Source of the DNA: Pogonophryne albipinna
Taxonomy: Eukaryota; Chordata; Actinopteri; Perciformes; Artedidraconidae
Direction: 5' to 3'
NCBI GenBank assembly: GCA_028583405.1
Contig: CM053261.1
Location: 10,658,459-10,722,458, forward strand
Length of the DNA stretch: 64,000 nucleotides
Positions 1-15,170 of the stretch are shown in pieces. The notes beneath the pieces are model-generated. The model saw nothing but the letters and a program-made list of their open reading frames with translations. It ran no database searches and was not told the origin of the DNA. Position 1 is the first letter of the stretch, and the number at the start of each line of letters is the position of its first letter. The translations under genes were made by a program, and so were the position numbers.

Positions 1-14
1 TCGCCCACATTCAG

Positions 15-3387
<3,373 letters not shown>

Positions 3388-3581
3388 ACAAATATGTTTT
3401 TCTTTCACGACTCAAAGGGCTGGTGTTCATCCAGCTGTTAAATGTTTGGCTTTGATTCTTTCTTTTTTCTCAATCTTTACCCTCCATATGGCTCATTCTA
3501 GAGTTGCCGCCTCATCTACTGTAGTAGTTTTGTTCTATTAAAGTTGTATTCATTCAGTACGTTCATGAAAATATTTTCTGG

Positions 3582-3587
3582 AATAAA
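3582..3587 (+). other. polyadenylation signal of ruvbl1
   Basis: The hexamer aataaa lies about 195 bases after the ruvbl1 stop codon in an A/T-rich stretch, a normal distance for a short 3' UTR. No other hexamer lies between the stop and this one. Confidence 0.6.
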
Positions 3588-3599
3588 AAGAAAAAATAA

Positions 3600-5160
3600 C
3601 TCATTGTCATTTATATTTTTTGAACGGTTTATTACATCAATGGACAATTATAATATTGCTGGCACTTCTTACAATGAAAAGTAGAATGGGTGAGACGGAA
3701 TGGGAAGTCTTGTCACAACAGATTTCCAAAAAAAGTCTTGCCGTTTCTCTCCTATTTCTCATTATTACCCTGCACCCGGAAAGAGTAGATAAATGCTTTG
3801 ACAAAAACTGCAATAATTAAAGAAAAAAAAATATATTTTATAAAAAATAAAGAAAACAAACCAGTATATTGGAACAAGTTTTTCAATGTATTTGTTTAAA
3901 TATAATACAAATGACAGGACCGTTGTTATGTTGAGTTGTGTATTTCTATTGGCTCATATTACATTTTTAAAAATCTAATTATTTATTTAGCTTTTGACAA
4001 AATACTTCTTTGCTCTTAGTCTTTTAACTTTATATTTTTAACATGAAGGATTGTAGTAATTCGAAAGATCTGAAGTCATCAGAGCAAATGTTAGCATTTA
4101 GCTCGCCAGACCCGCCACCGTGTGTCCCGTAGGAAAACACAACTTTTTCTTACTAATCTTATTTCTTTTTTAAATGAGTAGAAGACCACCCAGTAGAATC
4201 TTCCTTTATGTCTGGTTTATACGGTTTATACAAAGAAACACGCTGAAAATGTGTTAGCTTTCTCATTAGTTCAGGCAGAAATATTGAACAACTGAAGAAG
4301 TTAACTATCACTATAATACACATTCCATAACCAAACATAATTAAGTGTTTAACACAGGCTTTAGAATATTGAACACAAAAAAAGAGGCTTTTGCCGAGGC
4401 TTTTAGTGGCCTAAAGCACAGCTGGAAAACCAACAGATTCCAAACATGTGTTGTCCAATCATGGTCAGGGAGCCTACTGCTTCTTCCTGATTATTGGTGG
4501 ACCTGCGCGTGCGTTGAGAACAGTCTCCGTTCCTGACCTCGCTCCACTGAACACAGAGGGAGCTGCTTTACCAACTTTTTCTGTGAAGAAGGACAAACAA
4601 CAATTTCATTGTTAATGTGGGAGAGAGAAGGGCAATGTCATTTTGTAGATATGCTCTGTATTATCACACACACACACAGAGTCAGTTTAAAAAAGTTGTT
4701 CCCTTGATGCTTCCACGCAGTCAGTAACTGTCAATCAGCAGCTCTTGTTAGAAGCTTTCTTCCAGTTCAGTCCACCAATTTCCATTTCATTTTAAGTGTG
4801 TTTCTTTCTGTATTTGGGCAAGAGCTGAGTCCACGACACACACACACACATACACAAAATCCCACTGGGAGACTGTTTGAAAAGAATCTCCCATCATTAA
4901 ACCCCCCTGTTCTCTCTGTATATGGAGTGGAAACTTCAGCATCATGAGGAAACGCCCCTCGCACAAACTCAGTGCCATGTTGTGATTTAACCAGATGCAG
5001 AAAGAGAGCTTTCCATCTGTAAGACTAGTGTCAAATCATGATTCCATGTGTGTTTATCATGGTGTTTATGTGTGTGTCCTCACCGCACTCCTGCATAACT
5101 TCAGTCGTCTTGCTCTTCGCCGGCCCACTTCTGCCAAGTTTGTTTATTGTTTTAGTCAGA
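3600..5160. other. intergenic, nothing recognised
   Basis: A/T-rich sequence between the ruvbl1 polyadenylation signal and the Tc1 element. It contains two short CA runs (near 4668 and 4839) and no convincing coding exon, RNA gene or transposon end. Confidence 0.5.
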
Positions 5161-5242
5161 TCCTCTTCGCTCACCTCAGGACGCTGCATTTCATCTTCTT
5201 CCTGCCCTGGCTGGAAGGAGTAAAAATATGAGACATCACATA

Positions 5243-5770
5243 CAGTTGCAAGAAAAAGTATGTGAACCCTTTGGATTCTCCACACATAGCGTTGTGTGTT
5301 CCTTCCAAACAACTCAACTTTGGTTTCATCTGTCCACAGAATATTTTGACATCCAGGTGCTCTTTTGCAAACTTCAAACGTGCAGCAATGTTTTTTCTGG
5401 ACAGCAGTGGCTTCCTCCGTGGTTTCCTCCCATGAACTCCATTCTTGTTCAGTGTTTTACGCATCGTAGATTCGTCAACAGAGATGTTAGCATGTGCCAG
5501 AGATTTCTTTAAGTCTCTAGCTGACACTCTAGGATTCTTCTTCACCTCATTGAGCATTCTGCGCTGTGCTCTTGCAGTCATCTTTACAGGACGGCCACTC
5601 CTAGGGAGAGTAGCAACAGTGCTGAACTTTCTCCATTTATAGACAATTTGTCTTACCGTGGACTGATGAACATCAAGGCTTTTAGAGATACTTTTGTAAC
5701 CCTTTCCAGCTTTATGCAAGTCAACAATTCTTAATCGTAGGTCTTCTGAGAGCTCTTTTGTGCGAGGCAT
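5243..5770 (-). pseudogene. truncated Tc1 transposase
   Basis: Translation from the ATG at 5770 ([20 protein letters not shown]) gives the paired-like helix-turn-helix DNA-binding half of a Tc1 transposase, including GRPVKMT-like linker sequence and [12 protein letters not shown] frameshift near 5345 moves the WTDE motif (first catalytic Asp) into another frame, where FGRNTQRYVWR follows. Reading then runs into the terminal inverted repeat, so the second Asp and the Glu/Asp of the DDE triad are missing. The element cannot make an active transposase but could be mobilised in trans. Confidence 0.9.
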
Positions 5771-6149
5771 GGTTCACATCTGGCAATGCTTCTTAAGAAT
5801 AGCAAATTCAAAACTGGTGTGTATTTTTTATAGGGCAGGGCAGCTTTAACCAACACCTCCAATCTCGTCTCATTGATTGGACTCCAGGTTGGCTGACTCC
5901 TGACTCCAATTAGCTCTTGAAGAAGTCTTTAGCCTAGGGTTCACATACTTGTTCCACCCTGCACTGTGAATGTTTACTTGGTGTGTTCAATAAAAACAAG
6001 AAACATATCATTGTTTGTGTGGTATTAGTTTAAGCAGACTGTGTTTGTCTATTGTTGTGACTTAGATGAAGATCAGAACACATTTTATGACGAACTTATG
6101 CAGAAATCCAGGTCGTTCCAAAGGGTTCACATACTTTTTCTTGCAACTG
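5243..6149 (-). mobile_element. Tc1-like element, internally deleted
   Basis: Inverted ends begin CAGTTGCAAGAAAAAGTATG and are near-perfect over about 33 bp at 5243-5275 and 6117-6149. Both are flanked by TA, the Tc1/mariner target. At about 0.9 kb it is shorter than the roughly 1.6 kb of intact fish Tc1 elements, because the middle of the transposase is gone. The right end abuts a (TA)n/(GATA)-rich stretch at 6150-6180. Confidence 0.93.
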
Positions 6150-6363
6150 TATATATATATAGATATATATATATAGATATTCACTGGTAATAAAGTCGCA
6201 AATCATTTTGTCTTCATGACTTTACATCCTGAGATAATCACAACAAAAAGGGAAGTTAGTGTTTTTAGTTTGAGAAATGAAGTTTTAGTGAAACATTTCA
6301 CTGGAAGCTGTTTGAGAGGATCAGAGATGAGCAAACACGGAGTCTGATAAACAGGTTGAAGTC

Positions 6364-6400
6364 CACACACACACCACTCACACACTCACCATACACACAC

Positions 6401-6453
<53 letters not shown>

Positions 6454-6477
6454 ACACCAACACACACCAGACACACA

Positions 6478-6518
<41 letters not shown>

Positions 6519-6620
6519 ACACACACACACCAACACACACACCCACACACACACACACACACACATACACACACACATACACACACACACACCATACACA
6601 CACACACACACACACACACA
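6364..6620. repeat. (CA)n microsatellite, about 255 bp
   Basis: Nearly continuous CA dinucleotides with interruptions such as ccacacc and cataca. It abuts the 3' end of the LINE at 6621. The long Cys/Val and His/Thr ORFs on both strands here are repeat artefacts. Confidence 0.95.
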
Positions 6621-9600
6621 TCATCATCATCGGCGGTCACTCGTAGTCGAGTATGACTGTCCTCCTTCTTGGTCCTTGTGGGTCTTCAGGTGGGCATAGA
6701 GGCCGATTCTGGACCCGATTATTCTTGTGCAATGTGGACATGGGAATGTAGTGGTGGAGGGTTTGGGTTGGACCTGTTTGGTGGTTGCTCTCTCCTTCCT
6801 GAGTCTGCGCTTGTCTTGTGCAGCATGGCAGAGATCATCATTGTATAGTGCAGCACCCTCACGGACAAGGTTTCTCCAGGTCGCCCTGTCTGTTGCCATG
6901 TCTTCCCAAGCTTTTAGGTCTATGTGGCACTTCTTTAGGTTTGTTTTTATGTTATCTTTGTACCTCTTCTTTTGGCCTCCAGGGGCCCGTTTCCCTTTAG
7001 CAAGTTGGGAATAAAGGACTTGTTTTGGGAGGCGAGAGTCAGGCATGCGGATAACATGGCCAGTCCATCTGAGCTGGTTTTGGGCAATGGTGGCAGTGAT
7101 GGTGGGAATGTCAGCCTCCTCCAGGACGCTGGTGTTAGTGCGCCGATCCTCCCAGCTAATCCTAAGGATTTTTCGGAGGGATCTCTGATGGTATGCCTCA
7201 AGTGCCTTTAAGTGCCTGCTGTATGTGGTCCAGGCTTCTGATCCATACAGAAGAGTGGGGAGCACCACAGCTTTATAGACCAAGATTTTGGTCTTTGCTT
7301 GGAGGTCACGGTTCTCAAAGACTCTCTTCCTTAGCCTTGAGAAAGCCCCTGGCACAGCTGAGGCGATGGTGTATTTCATCATCAATAACAGCTTTTGATG
7401 ATAGGAGGCTGCCAAGGTATGGGAAGTGGTCCACATTTTCCAGTCTGATGTTGTCAATGGAGATGTTTGGGGGTAGGACAGGCGTACTCCTGTTTGGTGG
7501 TGGTTGGTGGAGGATTTGGGTCTTTTTTATGTTGATGGCTAGACCGAGCTGTTTGTATGCTTTCGCAAAGGCTGATAGGATACCCTGTAGGTCCTCTTCC
7601 GAGAGGGCTACAAGGGCGTTGTCGTCCGCATACTGCAGCTCCATGATCGATATGGTGGTGGTTTGACCTTTAGCCCTGAAACGGTTGATGTTGAGGAGTT
7701 GGCCGTCAGTTCTGTACATGATGTTGACTCCCTGGGGCAGATGCTTGCTTGTGAGATGTAGGATAGCAGCAACAAAGATGGAGAATAGTGTTGGAGCGAT
7801 GACACATCCCTGTTTTACTCCTGTGTCGACCCGGAAGGGTTCAGTTTCGTCTCCACTGCCACTGAGTACCGTGGCTGACATATTGTCATGCAGCAGTCTC
7901 AGTACCCGGACGTATTTTTCTGGGCAGCCAATCTTTGCCAGTACCAGCCAGAGGGCCTGACGGCTCACTGAGTCGAAGGCTTTGGTGAGGTCTATGAAGG
8001 CCATGTATAATGGTTGATATTTTTCTCGGCATTTTTCTTGCAGTTGGCGAATAGTGAAAATCATGTCTGTAGTGCCTCTGTTTGGGCGAAATCCACTCTG
8101 AGACTCAGGAAGGATGCTTTCTGACAGGGGGGTGAGTCTGTTGGCCAACACCCGAGCTAGGGCTTTCCCTATGGTGGACAAGAGAGAAATGCCACGGTAA
8201 TTTCCGCAGTCTGCCCTGTCTCCCTTCTTAAATATGGAGACAATTAAGGCATCCCTAAGCTGAGCAGGGATTTCCTCTTCTTCCCAGATTTTGAGAAGCA
8301 GGGCATGGATGTGCTTAAGAAGATCGGGTCCGCCTTTCTTCAGGACTTCTGCTGGGATGCCGTCGGGCCCAGCAGCCTTGTTGTTTTTCATATTCTTAAT
8401 GGCATCCTGCACCTCACCCAGGCTGGGTGGTTCTCCCATGCCTTCAACTATGGGCTGTTGAGGGAGTTGGTCAAGAGCCTCCATCTCAGGAATGGTGTCC
8501 CTGTTTAAGAGGTCCTTATAGTGCTCTTTCCACCTGTTTGCTATTGCATCCTTGTCCTTCAGAAGCAAGAGCCCATCTTTAGAGCGAAGGGGGGTTAGGC
8601 GGCGATAGCTGGGACCATATACCGCTCTTGTGGCATCAAAGAATCCTCTTGTATCACCAGAGTCGGCAAACTGCTGGATCTCCAGAGCCTTCTTTGTCCA
8701 CCACTGGTTCTTCAGTTTCCTAACTTGCGTTTGGACGGCTGCCTTCGCTTTGGCATGGGCTGCTCTTTTCACCTTGCAGTGGATGTTATTTTGCCAGGTG
8801 ATAAAAGTGTGCCGCTTGATGTCAATGATTGCTGAATCTCTGTGTCATTCTCATCATACCAGTCTTGATGTCTCCGCTTTTTTTGACCAAGGATGTTTTT
8901 GCAGGAGTTCATGATGGCAGTAGAAAGTGTGCTCCAGTGTTTTTCAGTATCCTCCGGATACTGTTTGGGCAAGGCTGCGCTAAGAGCATCCTGCAGCTGT
9001 TGTTGGTAGGTGGTGTCACCCAACAGGTCGATGTTAAGCTTTGGCCGGCTCTGTCTTTTCTTCTTTTCCGCATTAAGCGGATAGACATGATGGAGTGAAT
9101 GAGGCGGTGGTCAGTCCAGCAGTCATCTGCACTGGTCATTGCTCTGGTGTTAAGGACATCACGGCGGTCTTTGGAGCGGACAATACATAATCAATGAGAT
9201 GCCATAGTTTGGAGCGAGGATGCATCCATGATGTTTTGAACTTGGTTTTTTGACGGAAAAGTGTGTTGGTGATGACCAGGTTGTGCTCTGAGCACTTGGT
9301 TAGCAGTAGTATGCCATTGGAGTTTGTGTTTCCAACCCCTTCTCTCCCCAGCGTGCCTCTCCATAGGTGGTGGTTTCGTCCCACTCTGGCATTGAAATCT
9401 CCAAGCAGGATTAACTTGTCCTCCTTGGGGACTTCAGATAGAGTTTTGTCCAGGTCAGCATAGAAGGCCTCCTTTACTTCATCCTGTGCATCAAGCGTTG
9501 GGGCGTAGGCACTAATAACGGTGGCCATCTGACTGCTGGCAAGCATCAGACGTATGGTCATTAGGCGCTCGTTGATGCCCACAGGGAGTTCATGGAGGTG

Positions 9601-10560
9601 GTTGATGAGGCAGTTCTTAATAGCAAAACCCACACCATGGATTCGTGGCTCATTTGCAGGCTTTCCTTTCCAAAAGAAAGTATATCCGCCTTTTTCCTCC
9701 TTCAGCTGCCCTTCATCAGCCAGTCGGGTCTCGGAGAGCGCTGCAATGTCGATCTGGAACTTCCCTAGCTCTCTGGAGATGATGGCAGTTCGCCTTTCAG
9801 GTCGATCACTGGCTTGGTTGTCCGTGAGGGTCCGCACATTCCAGGCTCCAATACGTAAATGTTTTTCTTTTATTTTTTGTTTCTGACCGCGTAATGGTGA
9901 TCCTTCTGGATGCGGTATTCCAGACAGGATTTTGTGAGGCAGGCTATGTTTGGGGTACCTTTTCTAACCCCCTCCCCTACTGGGGTGAGCAGAGTGGACC
10001 CTGAATAGGGGCTGCTCAGTCATGGGTGCAGCTGCCGAGAAGCTCTTTCTGCCTCAGTCCAAGAGCTTAGCGACTGAATCAAACACCCATCGCCTGTGTG
10101 CCAGGTTGTGACTAGGAACTACCAGACTTCACTGTCCTGCCCCCGTTACCACTTCCTGAACGCCACAGGACTTTGTCTTCCAGGATGTAAAATGGGTAGG
10201 TTCCCTTCGGGAGGACGCCTGCGCGTGACGTCTTTTAACGTGGGGAGACTGATGCGCCTGCAGCCACCACACGGTCCTTGGCAGAGAGGGGCCTGAATCC
10301 AATGGCATGGAATCCATGACGAATGGAGACCACCCTCTGTTGCAGCCTTCATCCGCCTTCAGTGCCGTTGTGACTTAGAGTATCATCCTTCGCCACTTCC
10401 ATCGTTGAGGTCTTTGGATCGCACTTTGTCTGGGACCTCCCCCTCGACCTTACCGCCATGGGTGACCCTACCAGGAGCTAAAAAGCTCCCGACGGCATCG
10501 CTCTTAGGTTCATCGGAACACACAAGGTCCTCCACCACGACAAGGTGGCGATCCATGGAG
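6621..10560 (-). mobile_element. APE-type non-LTR retrotransposon, near full length, decayed
   Basis: Read on the - strand, it runs from a 5' region at about 10560 to a 3' end with a short ATG-rich tandem tail at 6621-6632. The 5' region (about 10560-9990) includes a hairpin-forming motif, CCACCTTGTCGTGGTGG, at about 10533-10549. One long coding region follows: endonuclease, reverse transcriptase, then a C-terminal zinc-finger segment. No separate ORF1 is visible. Both ends meet CA/TG microsatellite (6364-6620 and 10561-10590). The single-ORF layout resembles RTE-like elements, but the clade is not assigned. Confidence 0.85.
6640..9990 (-). pseudogene. LINE endonuclease-reverse transcriptase polyprotein, frameshifted
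   Basis: The endonuclease part (about 9990-9070) shows GAWNVRTL, IAALSETRL, LLGDFNARVG and, after a frameshift near 9139, the terminal DH motif in WTDHRLI. The reverse transcriptase part (8772-7315) contains IVSIFKKGDR, NYRGISLLST, AFIDLTKAFDSV, GVKQGCVIAPTLFSI and the catalytic QYADD near 7630. Another shift near 7400 moves the thumb/C-terminal region (LLYGSEAW, WTGHVIRMPDSRLPKQ) to a frame that ends with a C2H2-like finger (CPHC...H...H) near 6690-6760. At least three frame changes mean it is not translatable as one protein. No ATG precedes the endonuclease in frame. Confidence 0.87.
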
Positions 10561-10561
10561 A

Positions 10562-10590
<29 letters not shown>
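10561..10590. repeat. (CA)n microsatellite flanking the LINE 5' end
   Basis: A run of about 14 CA units directly after the LINE 5' terminus. Together with 6364-6620 it suggests the LINE inserted into one CA/TG tract. Confidence 0.9.
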
Positions 10591-10593
<3 letters not shown>

Positions 10594-11009
10594 ATTTCCA
10601 GTTACTTTACATTCAGTATAAAATCACAGACACACATATACATAGGCTACATCTGATTACAAAGTCTCATCTGTACAGGACGGTAAAATAATAACAGGCA
10701 CACATCAATAAATCTATGACAAAGTCTCATCTGTACAGAACAGTATGATAAAATAATCGATGGCAAAAACATGTCACTGTAAATGTCTCCGTTGTGGGAC
10801 GAATAAATGATTAATTTAATCATCTACACATGTAATCTCACTTTTACACACCAAAATAACGTTAATACAGAGTAAACGTTTGCTAATGGAGAGTCTATTT
10901 TGTCCAATAAAAAGTTCATGACTCGATAAAAAATATATATCAATAAACCTATTGTTCATTTTCGCAGTATTCCCCACACATTGCTAGTACACTATTACTG
11001 TAATATTTA

Positions 11010-11162
11010 CACTTACCCATGTCCAAATGGATCCTTGTTGTTGTCTTTGTATTCTTCTTCTTCAGAAGAGTCGAAGACTTCAGGTTCTGAGGCTCTATCT
11101 TCACTGCTGCTAGCGAAAAAAATCTCTAGCGAAGTCAGCAACTGTAAAGTTTTTTTAGCCAT
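11010..11162 (-). CDS. possible first exon of a transposase-like gene
   Basis: Starting at the ATG at 11162, the - strand encodes MAKKTLQLLTSLEIFFASSS followed by an acidic, serine-rich stretch (SSEEEEY) and DPFGH. It ends at a strong donor (g|gtaagt) near 11013. An acidic start of this kind is seen in some piggyBac-derived proteins, but no downstream exon or domain was found, so the assignment is a guess. It could be noise or the relic of a decayed element covering about 10.6-11.6 kb. Confidence 0.25.
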
Positions 11163-11513
11163 TTTCTCTGTCTCTCTCTCTCCTCACAGACATAAACTGA
11201 TGGGAGACACGTGGTTTATGTTTTGTTTACTTGGTGGGTAGGTCCTTAGTGATTTCTCGATGTCCATTGGTCATTTCAGACCATGATGGCTGCCGGCCAA
11301 GATTTCCTTGACGGACACACCAATCCACCAATCCCACACAGTGTAAAGTCAAGCTGCTTTGAGCGGCCATATTGGCTGCTGTGCCCTGGTTACAGTCTCA
11401 CAGGAGATACCGCTGGAAAGCTACACTTCCAGCGATTCCGCGGATATCTGAATCATATTTCTACTCCTTATAATCGAAAATATATGATTAATTACGTAAA
11501 GTTATGCGCACCT

Positions 11514-11531
11514 GGACGCGCCGGCGCGTCC
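11514..11531. repeat. 18-bp perfect GC palindrome
   Basis: ggacgcgccggcgcgtcc is its own reverse complement and stands out in A/T-rich surroundings. It may be a subterminal part of an unrecognised DNA transposon. Confidence 0.6.
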
Positions 11532-11861
11532 ACCGACTCCAGAGGGTCTAAAGTATTCTTTAATGTTTAAATAAAGGTTAATTAGTTTTTCTGTTTTGCA
11601 CATCCTCCTATTAATATCTTCACATCCGGCACTAAACTGTTTTATTGTAGAGATCACTTACGGTATCTTCTTGATTTTTTATATTATATATTTCTATCAT
11701 TGACCTTCTACTTTCACCCTATTTTGTATGTACTCTTAATATTTTTTTCATCAAATATAACATATTCAAAAAATTATTCAATAACGTGCTTTAACCACTA
11801 GGCGGTGCACACAAGGTACACACAGCATACAATGCTATAATAACTTTGTATTATTAGTGTA

Positions 11862-12420
11862 CACTGTAAAAAAAAAACTCGTAAAAAAACGGTCAAAGTA
11901 CTGGCAGCAGCGGCTGCCAAACAAAAACCCTTAAATTAAAGTAAAATACTTTAACTGAAATAAAGTGAATAAGCCATTAATTTACGGGAATTGTCCTTAA
12001 AGATTTTACAGCAAAACACTGTAATTTTACAGATTTATCTGCTCTTTTTACAGTCAATAACTTTTAATAAAAGTACAGCACTGATACTTCTACGGGCAAA
12101 TACTCTAATTTTACAGATGTATCCTTTATTTTTACAGTCAATAACCTTTAATAAAAGTACAGCACTAATATTTTAACGTGCAAACACTGTAATTTTACTG
12201 ATTTATCCTCTCTTTTTATAGTCAATAACCTTTAATAAAAGTACAGCACTAAAACTTCTACGGGAAAAAAACCCGTAAAAAAACGGTCAAATGACTGGCA
12301 GCAGCGGCTGCCAAACAAAAACCATAAAATTAAAGTAAAAATACTTTAACTGAAATAAAGTGCAAAAGCAATTAGTATACAGAAATTGTCCTTAAAGATT
12401 TTAGAGGAAACGTTCCTCTC
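11862..12420. repeat. CACTA subterminal repeats
   Basis: The block aaaaaacggtcaaa + ctggcagcagcggctgcca + acaaaaacc occurs at about 11885 and again at about 12280. Between them, units with tttttacagtcaataa and taaaagtacagcact recur three times at about 70-80 bp spacing. Confidence 0.7.
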
Positions 12421-13366
12421 TTTTCAAAATCCATTGTCTTAAAATGTTACATTAAAATACCTTAAATAAAGTTTTAATGAAAAAAACAGTTTTTTACATT
12501 TTTTTACATTTTTTTTTTTTATTAGATTTGTATGATCAAACTCAAAAATAAATACAGAACCTAAAGTTCTACAGCTAGAATACTGTTATTTTACAGCTTT
12601 CTAACATTTTCCAATCAAACGGGTTCAACAAAATGACATCACAAAATGTTCTGTAGGAAACAATTACTCTGAAAATTTAAAATATAAAAATATTTGTAGA
12701 ATTATAGTACAACTAATGAATACAGCATTTCATATTTAAACATCATACTTATAAACAGTAGAAACAAAAAGTAAGTAGAATTTTTTAAGATTACTTTGAA
12801 ACATTCTCAACTGAAAATAACAAGATTTACAAAATGGCGACATATGTTCACATTGTCAATTTGAAGGAGCAGTGTGCAGGATTTAGTACGTCTAACATTG
12901 TAGGTTCCAACCAATGGATAGCTTGTTCACTCACCCTCCTATCCCAAGTCTGTAGGAGAATGAATATTGGCTGCAAAAACTTGAGGCCCAATCATGTTTC
13001 CTCTGTCCATTCTGCGCTGCTGTAGACGTGGCAACCTAGAGGACAAACAGATCAGAATCAGAAACAGGTTTATTGCCAGGTAGGTTCACACGTACGAGGA
13101 ATTTGTCGTACATACAAATATATTTTTTTTTTAAAGTACACAGATAGCGAACTATATTAAGAACACTGTAATAAAAATATAGTAGATAGAAATAAAATAA
13201 AGCAGTAATTTACATCGAAATAGAATGCAATAAATTGTAAAATATGTGCAGTAAGCAATATTTAAACATTGCATTATTTACCATCCTGTGATCTCCATTA
13301 TGTAATGCATAGAGTCTGCGTTGTGGCTGAGATAAAGTGTCAGTGGGGGGGCGGGCCTTGTTGAGG

Positions 13367-13976
13367 TGGCGAGAGGTTTTGGTCCTGATGGAGAGAGGTT
13401 TTGGTCCTGATGGAGAGAGGTTCTGGTCCTGATGGAGAGAGGTTTTGGTCCTGATGGAGAGAGGTTCTGGTCCTGATGGAGAGAGGTTCTGGTCCTGATG
13501 GAGAGAGGTTTTGGTCCTGATGGAGAGAGGTTTTGGTCCTGATGGAGAGAGGTTCTGGTCCTGATGGAGAGAGGTTTTGGTCCTGATGGAGAGAGGTTCT
13601 GGTCCTGATGGAGAGAGGTGTTGGTCCTGATGGAGAGAGGTGTTGGAGAGGTTCTGGTCCTGGTGGAGAGAGGTTCTGGTCCTGATGGAGAGAGGTTCTG
13701 GTCCTGATGGAGAGAGGTGTTGGTCCTGATGGAGACAGGTTCTGGTCCTGGTGGAGAGAGGTTCTGGTCCTGGTGGAGAGAGATGTTGGTCCTGATGGAG
13801 AGAGGTTCTGGTCCTGATGGAGAGAGGTTCTGGTCCTGATGGAGAGAGGTGTTGGTCCTGATGGAGAGAGGTTCTGGTCCTGATGGAGAGAGGTGTTGGT
13901 CCTGATGGAGAGAGGTGTTGGTCCTGATGGAGAGAGGTGTTGGTCCTGATGGAGAGAGGTTCTGGTCCTGATGGGT
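13367..13976. repeat. 22-bp minisatellite, about 28 units
   Basis: Unit ggtcctgatggagagaggtt plus two bases, with tt/tc/tg variants and one shortened unit near 13645. Because 22 is not a multiple of 3 and the unit has no stop on the - strand, all three - frames stay open. That produces 226-309-residue SLHQDQ-type ORFs that are not genes. Confidence 0.95.
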
Positions 13977-14045
13977 TGTGTTGAAGGCAGAGCTGAAGTC
14001 CACAAACAGGATCCTGGCATAGGTTCCTGCTGTGTCCAGGTGCTG
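13977..14045 (-). pseudogene. reverse transcriptase fragment of a LINE
   Basis: The - strand reads DTAGTYARILFVDFSSAFNT, the strand with the first catalytic Asp of CR1/L2-type reverse transcriptases. It runs straight into the minisatellite, so the repeat has expanded at a break inside the RT coding sequence. Confidence 0.7.
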
Positions 14046-14254
14046 GAGGAGGAAGTGAAGTGATAACTATTAGTAAACCATAATGATGGATGTTATTATC
14101 AGCAGCTGCCAATGGATCCCCTAAATCAGGGATCACCAACTACATTTGTCCAAGGGCCAAAATGTATCCAATAGACACTATCGCGGGCCGGGGGGGTACA
14201 GGTACTGCATAAAGCTTAGCAGACTCTTCACGCTAACGAAGGATCACTTCTAGG

Positions 14255-15170
14255 CAGGGTTGGGAGGGTTACTTTGTAAATGTAATCAGTTACTGATTAC
14301 TGAATACATGCTCTGAAAGTAATCAGAATACAGTTACAGTCTTATAAAAGTAACGTGTTCAGGTTACTTTTAGAATACTTTTGGAATACTTTCTTTTTCC
14401 ATAACAGATGGGTATGTTTTGGTGAGCAGGAGACACTTGTTTTACTGTTTTAATGGCGTATCAAGAACTCAAACACAACATCTTGGTGTCATTCTGGACA
14501 GCTCCCTCTCATCTGCACCCCACATAAAAAACATCACCCGGACTGCATTCTCCTACTGTAAACCTTTCCTTAGAATATGTTATGAATTGTAAGGTGTCCT
14601 TGGGTGCTTTGAAAGGCGCCCCTAAATAGAATGAATTATCATTATTATTATTATCTGAAACGATGTAATAACTTTTAAAACTTGTTCCAGTCACTTGCCC
14701 CATGCATTCAGCAACAGCAGGCCATTCACTGTGATTTGATCCCGTTATAAATGTCATCATTTCGACAATAAAGAAATGCTTACATCAACGTTATCTTGCA
14801 CATTTTATCTAACCATCTCCGTTTCTAACTTTCAATATATTTTAAAAGAGATCTCTCTCTCTCTCATCTGCGTGCGGGGGCGGGGCCTCACAGACACGCT
14901 GCATCTCTCTCTCGCTCACAGACATGCTGCAGCGCTGTGCAGTGTGCACACAGTTCTGCCGGTAATGAATATTACATTTTGTGAGGAAACTTTTCCACCA
15001 ATAATTCCAATAAGTATTCCAAAATGTATTCACTTCAGGTTTACGAAAGTAACTGTAATCAGATTACTCGTTTTTCAAATGTAACGCCAGCTGAATACAG
15101 TTAGCCTACTTGATTTTTGTATTCTGATTACGTAACGCCGTTACATATATTCCGTTACAACCCAACCCTG
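14255..15170. mobile_element. non-autonomous hAT element (inner), perfect 8-bp target duplication
   Basis: The inverted ends CAGGGTTGGG / CCCAACCCTG carry long subterminal stretches rich in taatcag/ctgatta and gtaac. The flanks are cttctagg at 14247-14254 and 15171-15178. It lies wholly within the outer hAT and itself contains a LINE 3' fragment. Confidence 0.93.
14462..14655 (+). mobile_element. 5'-truncated LINE 3' end with (ATT)n tail
   Basis: The + frame reads HLGVILDSSLSSAPHIKNIT, the conserved region after the RT domain of CR1/L2-type LINEs. It continues to a stop, a gaaaggcgcccctaaataga stretch and an (ATT)n tail near 14636-14654. Being inside both hAT elements, it is carried along in their copy at 59.7-60.8 kb. 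Confidence 0.8.

Noticed and set aside
6298..6646. Cys/Val and His/Thr ORFs
   Set aside because: Translation of the CA/TG microsatellite.
13210..14139. 226-309-residue ORFs on the - strand rich in SLHQDQ/SPSGP
   Set aside because: They are readings of the 22-bp minisatellite in three frames; there is no start context, domain or splice signal.
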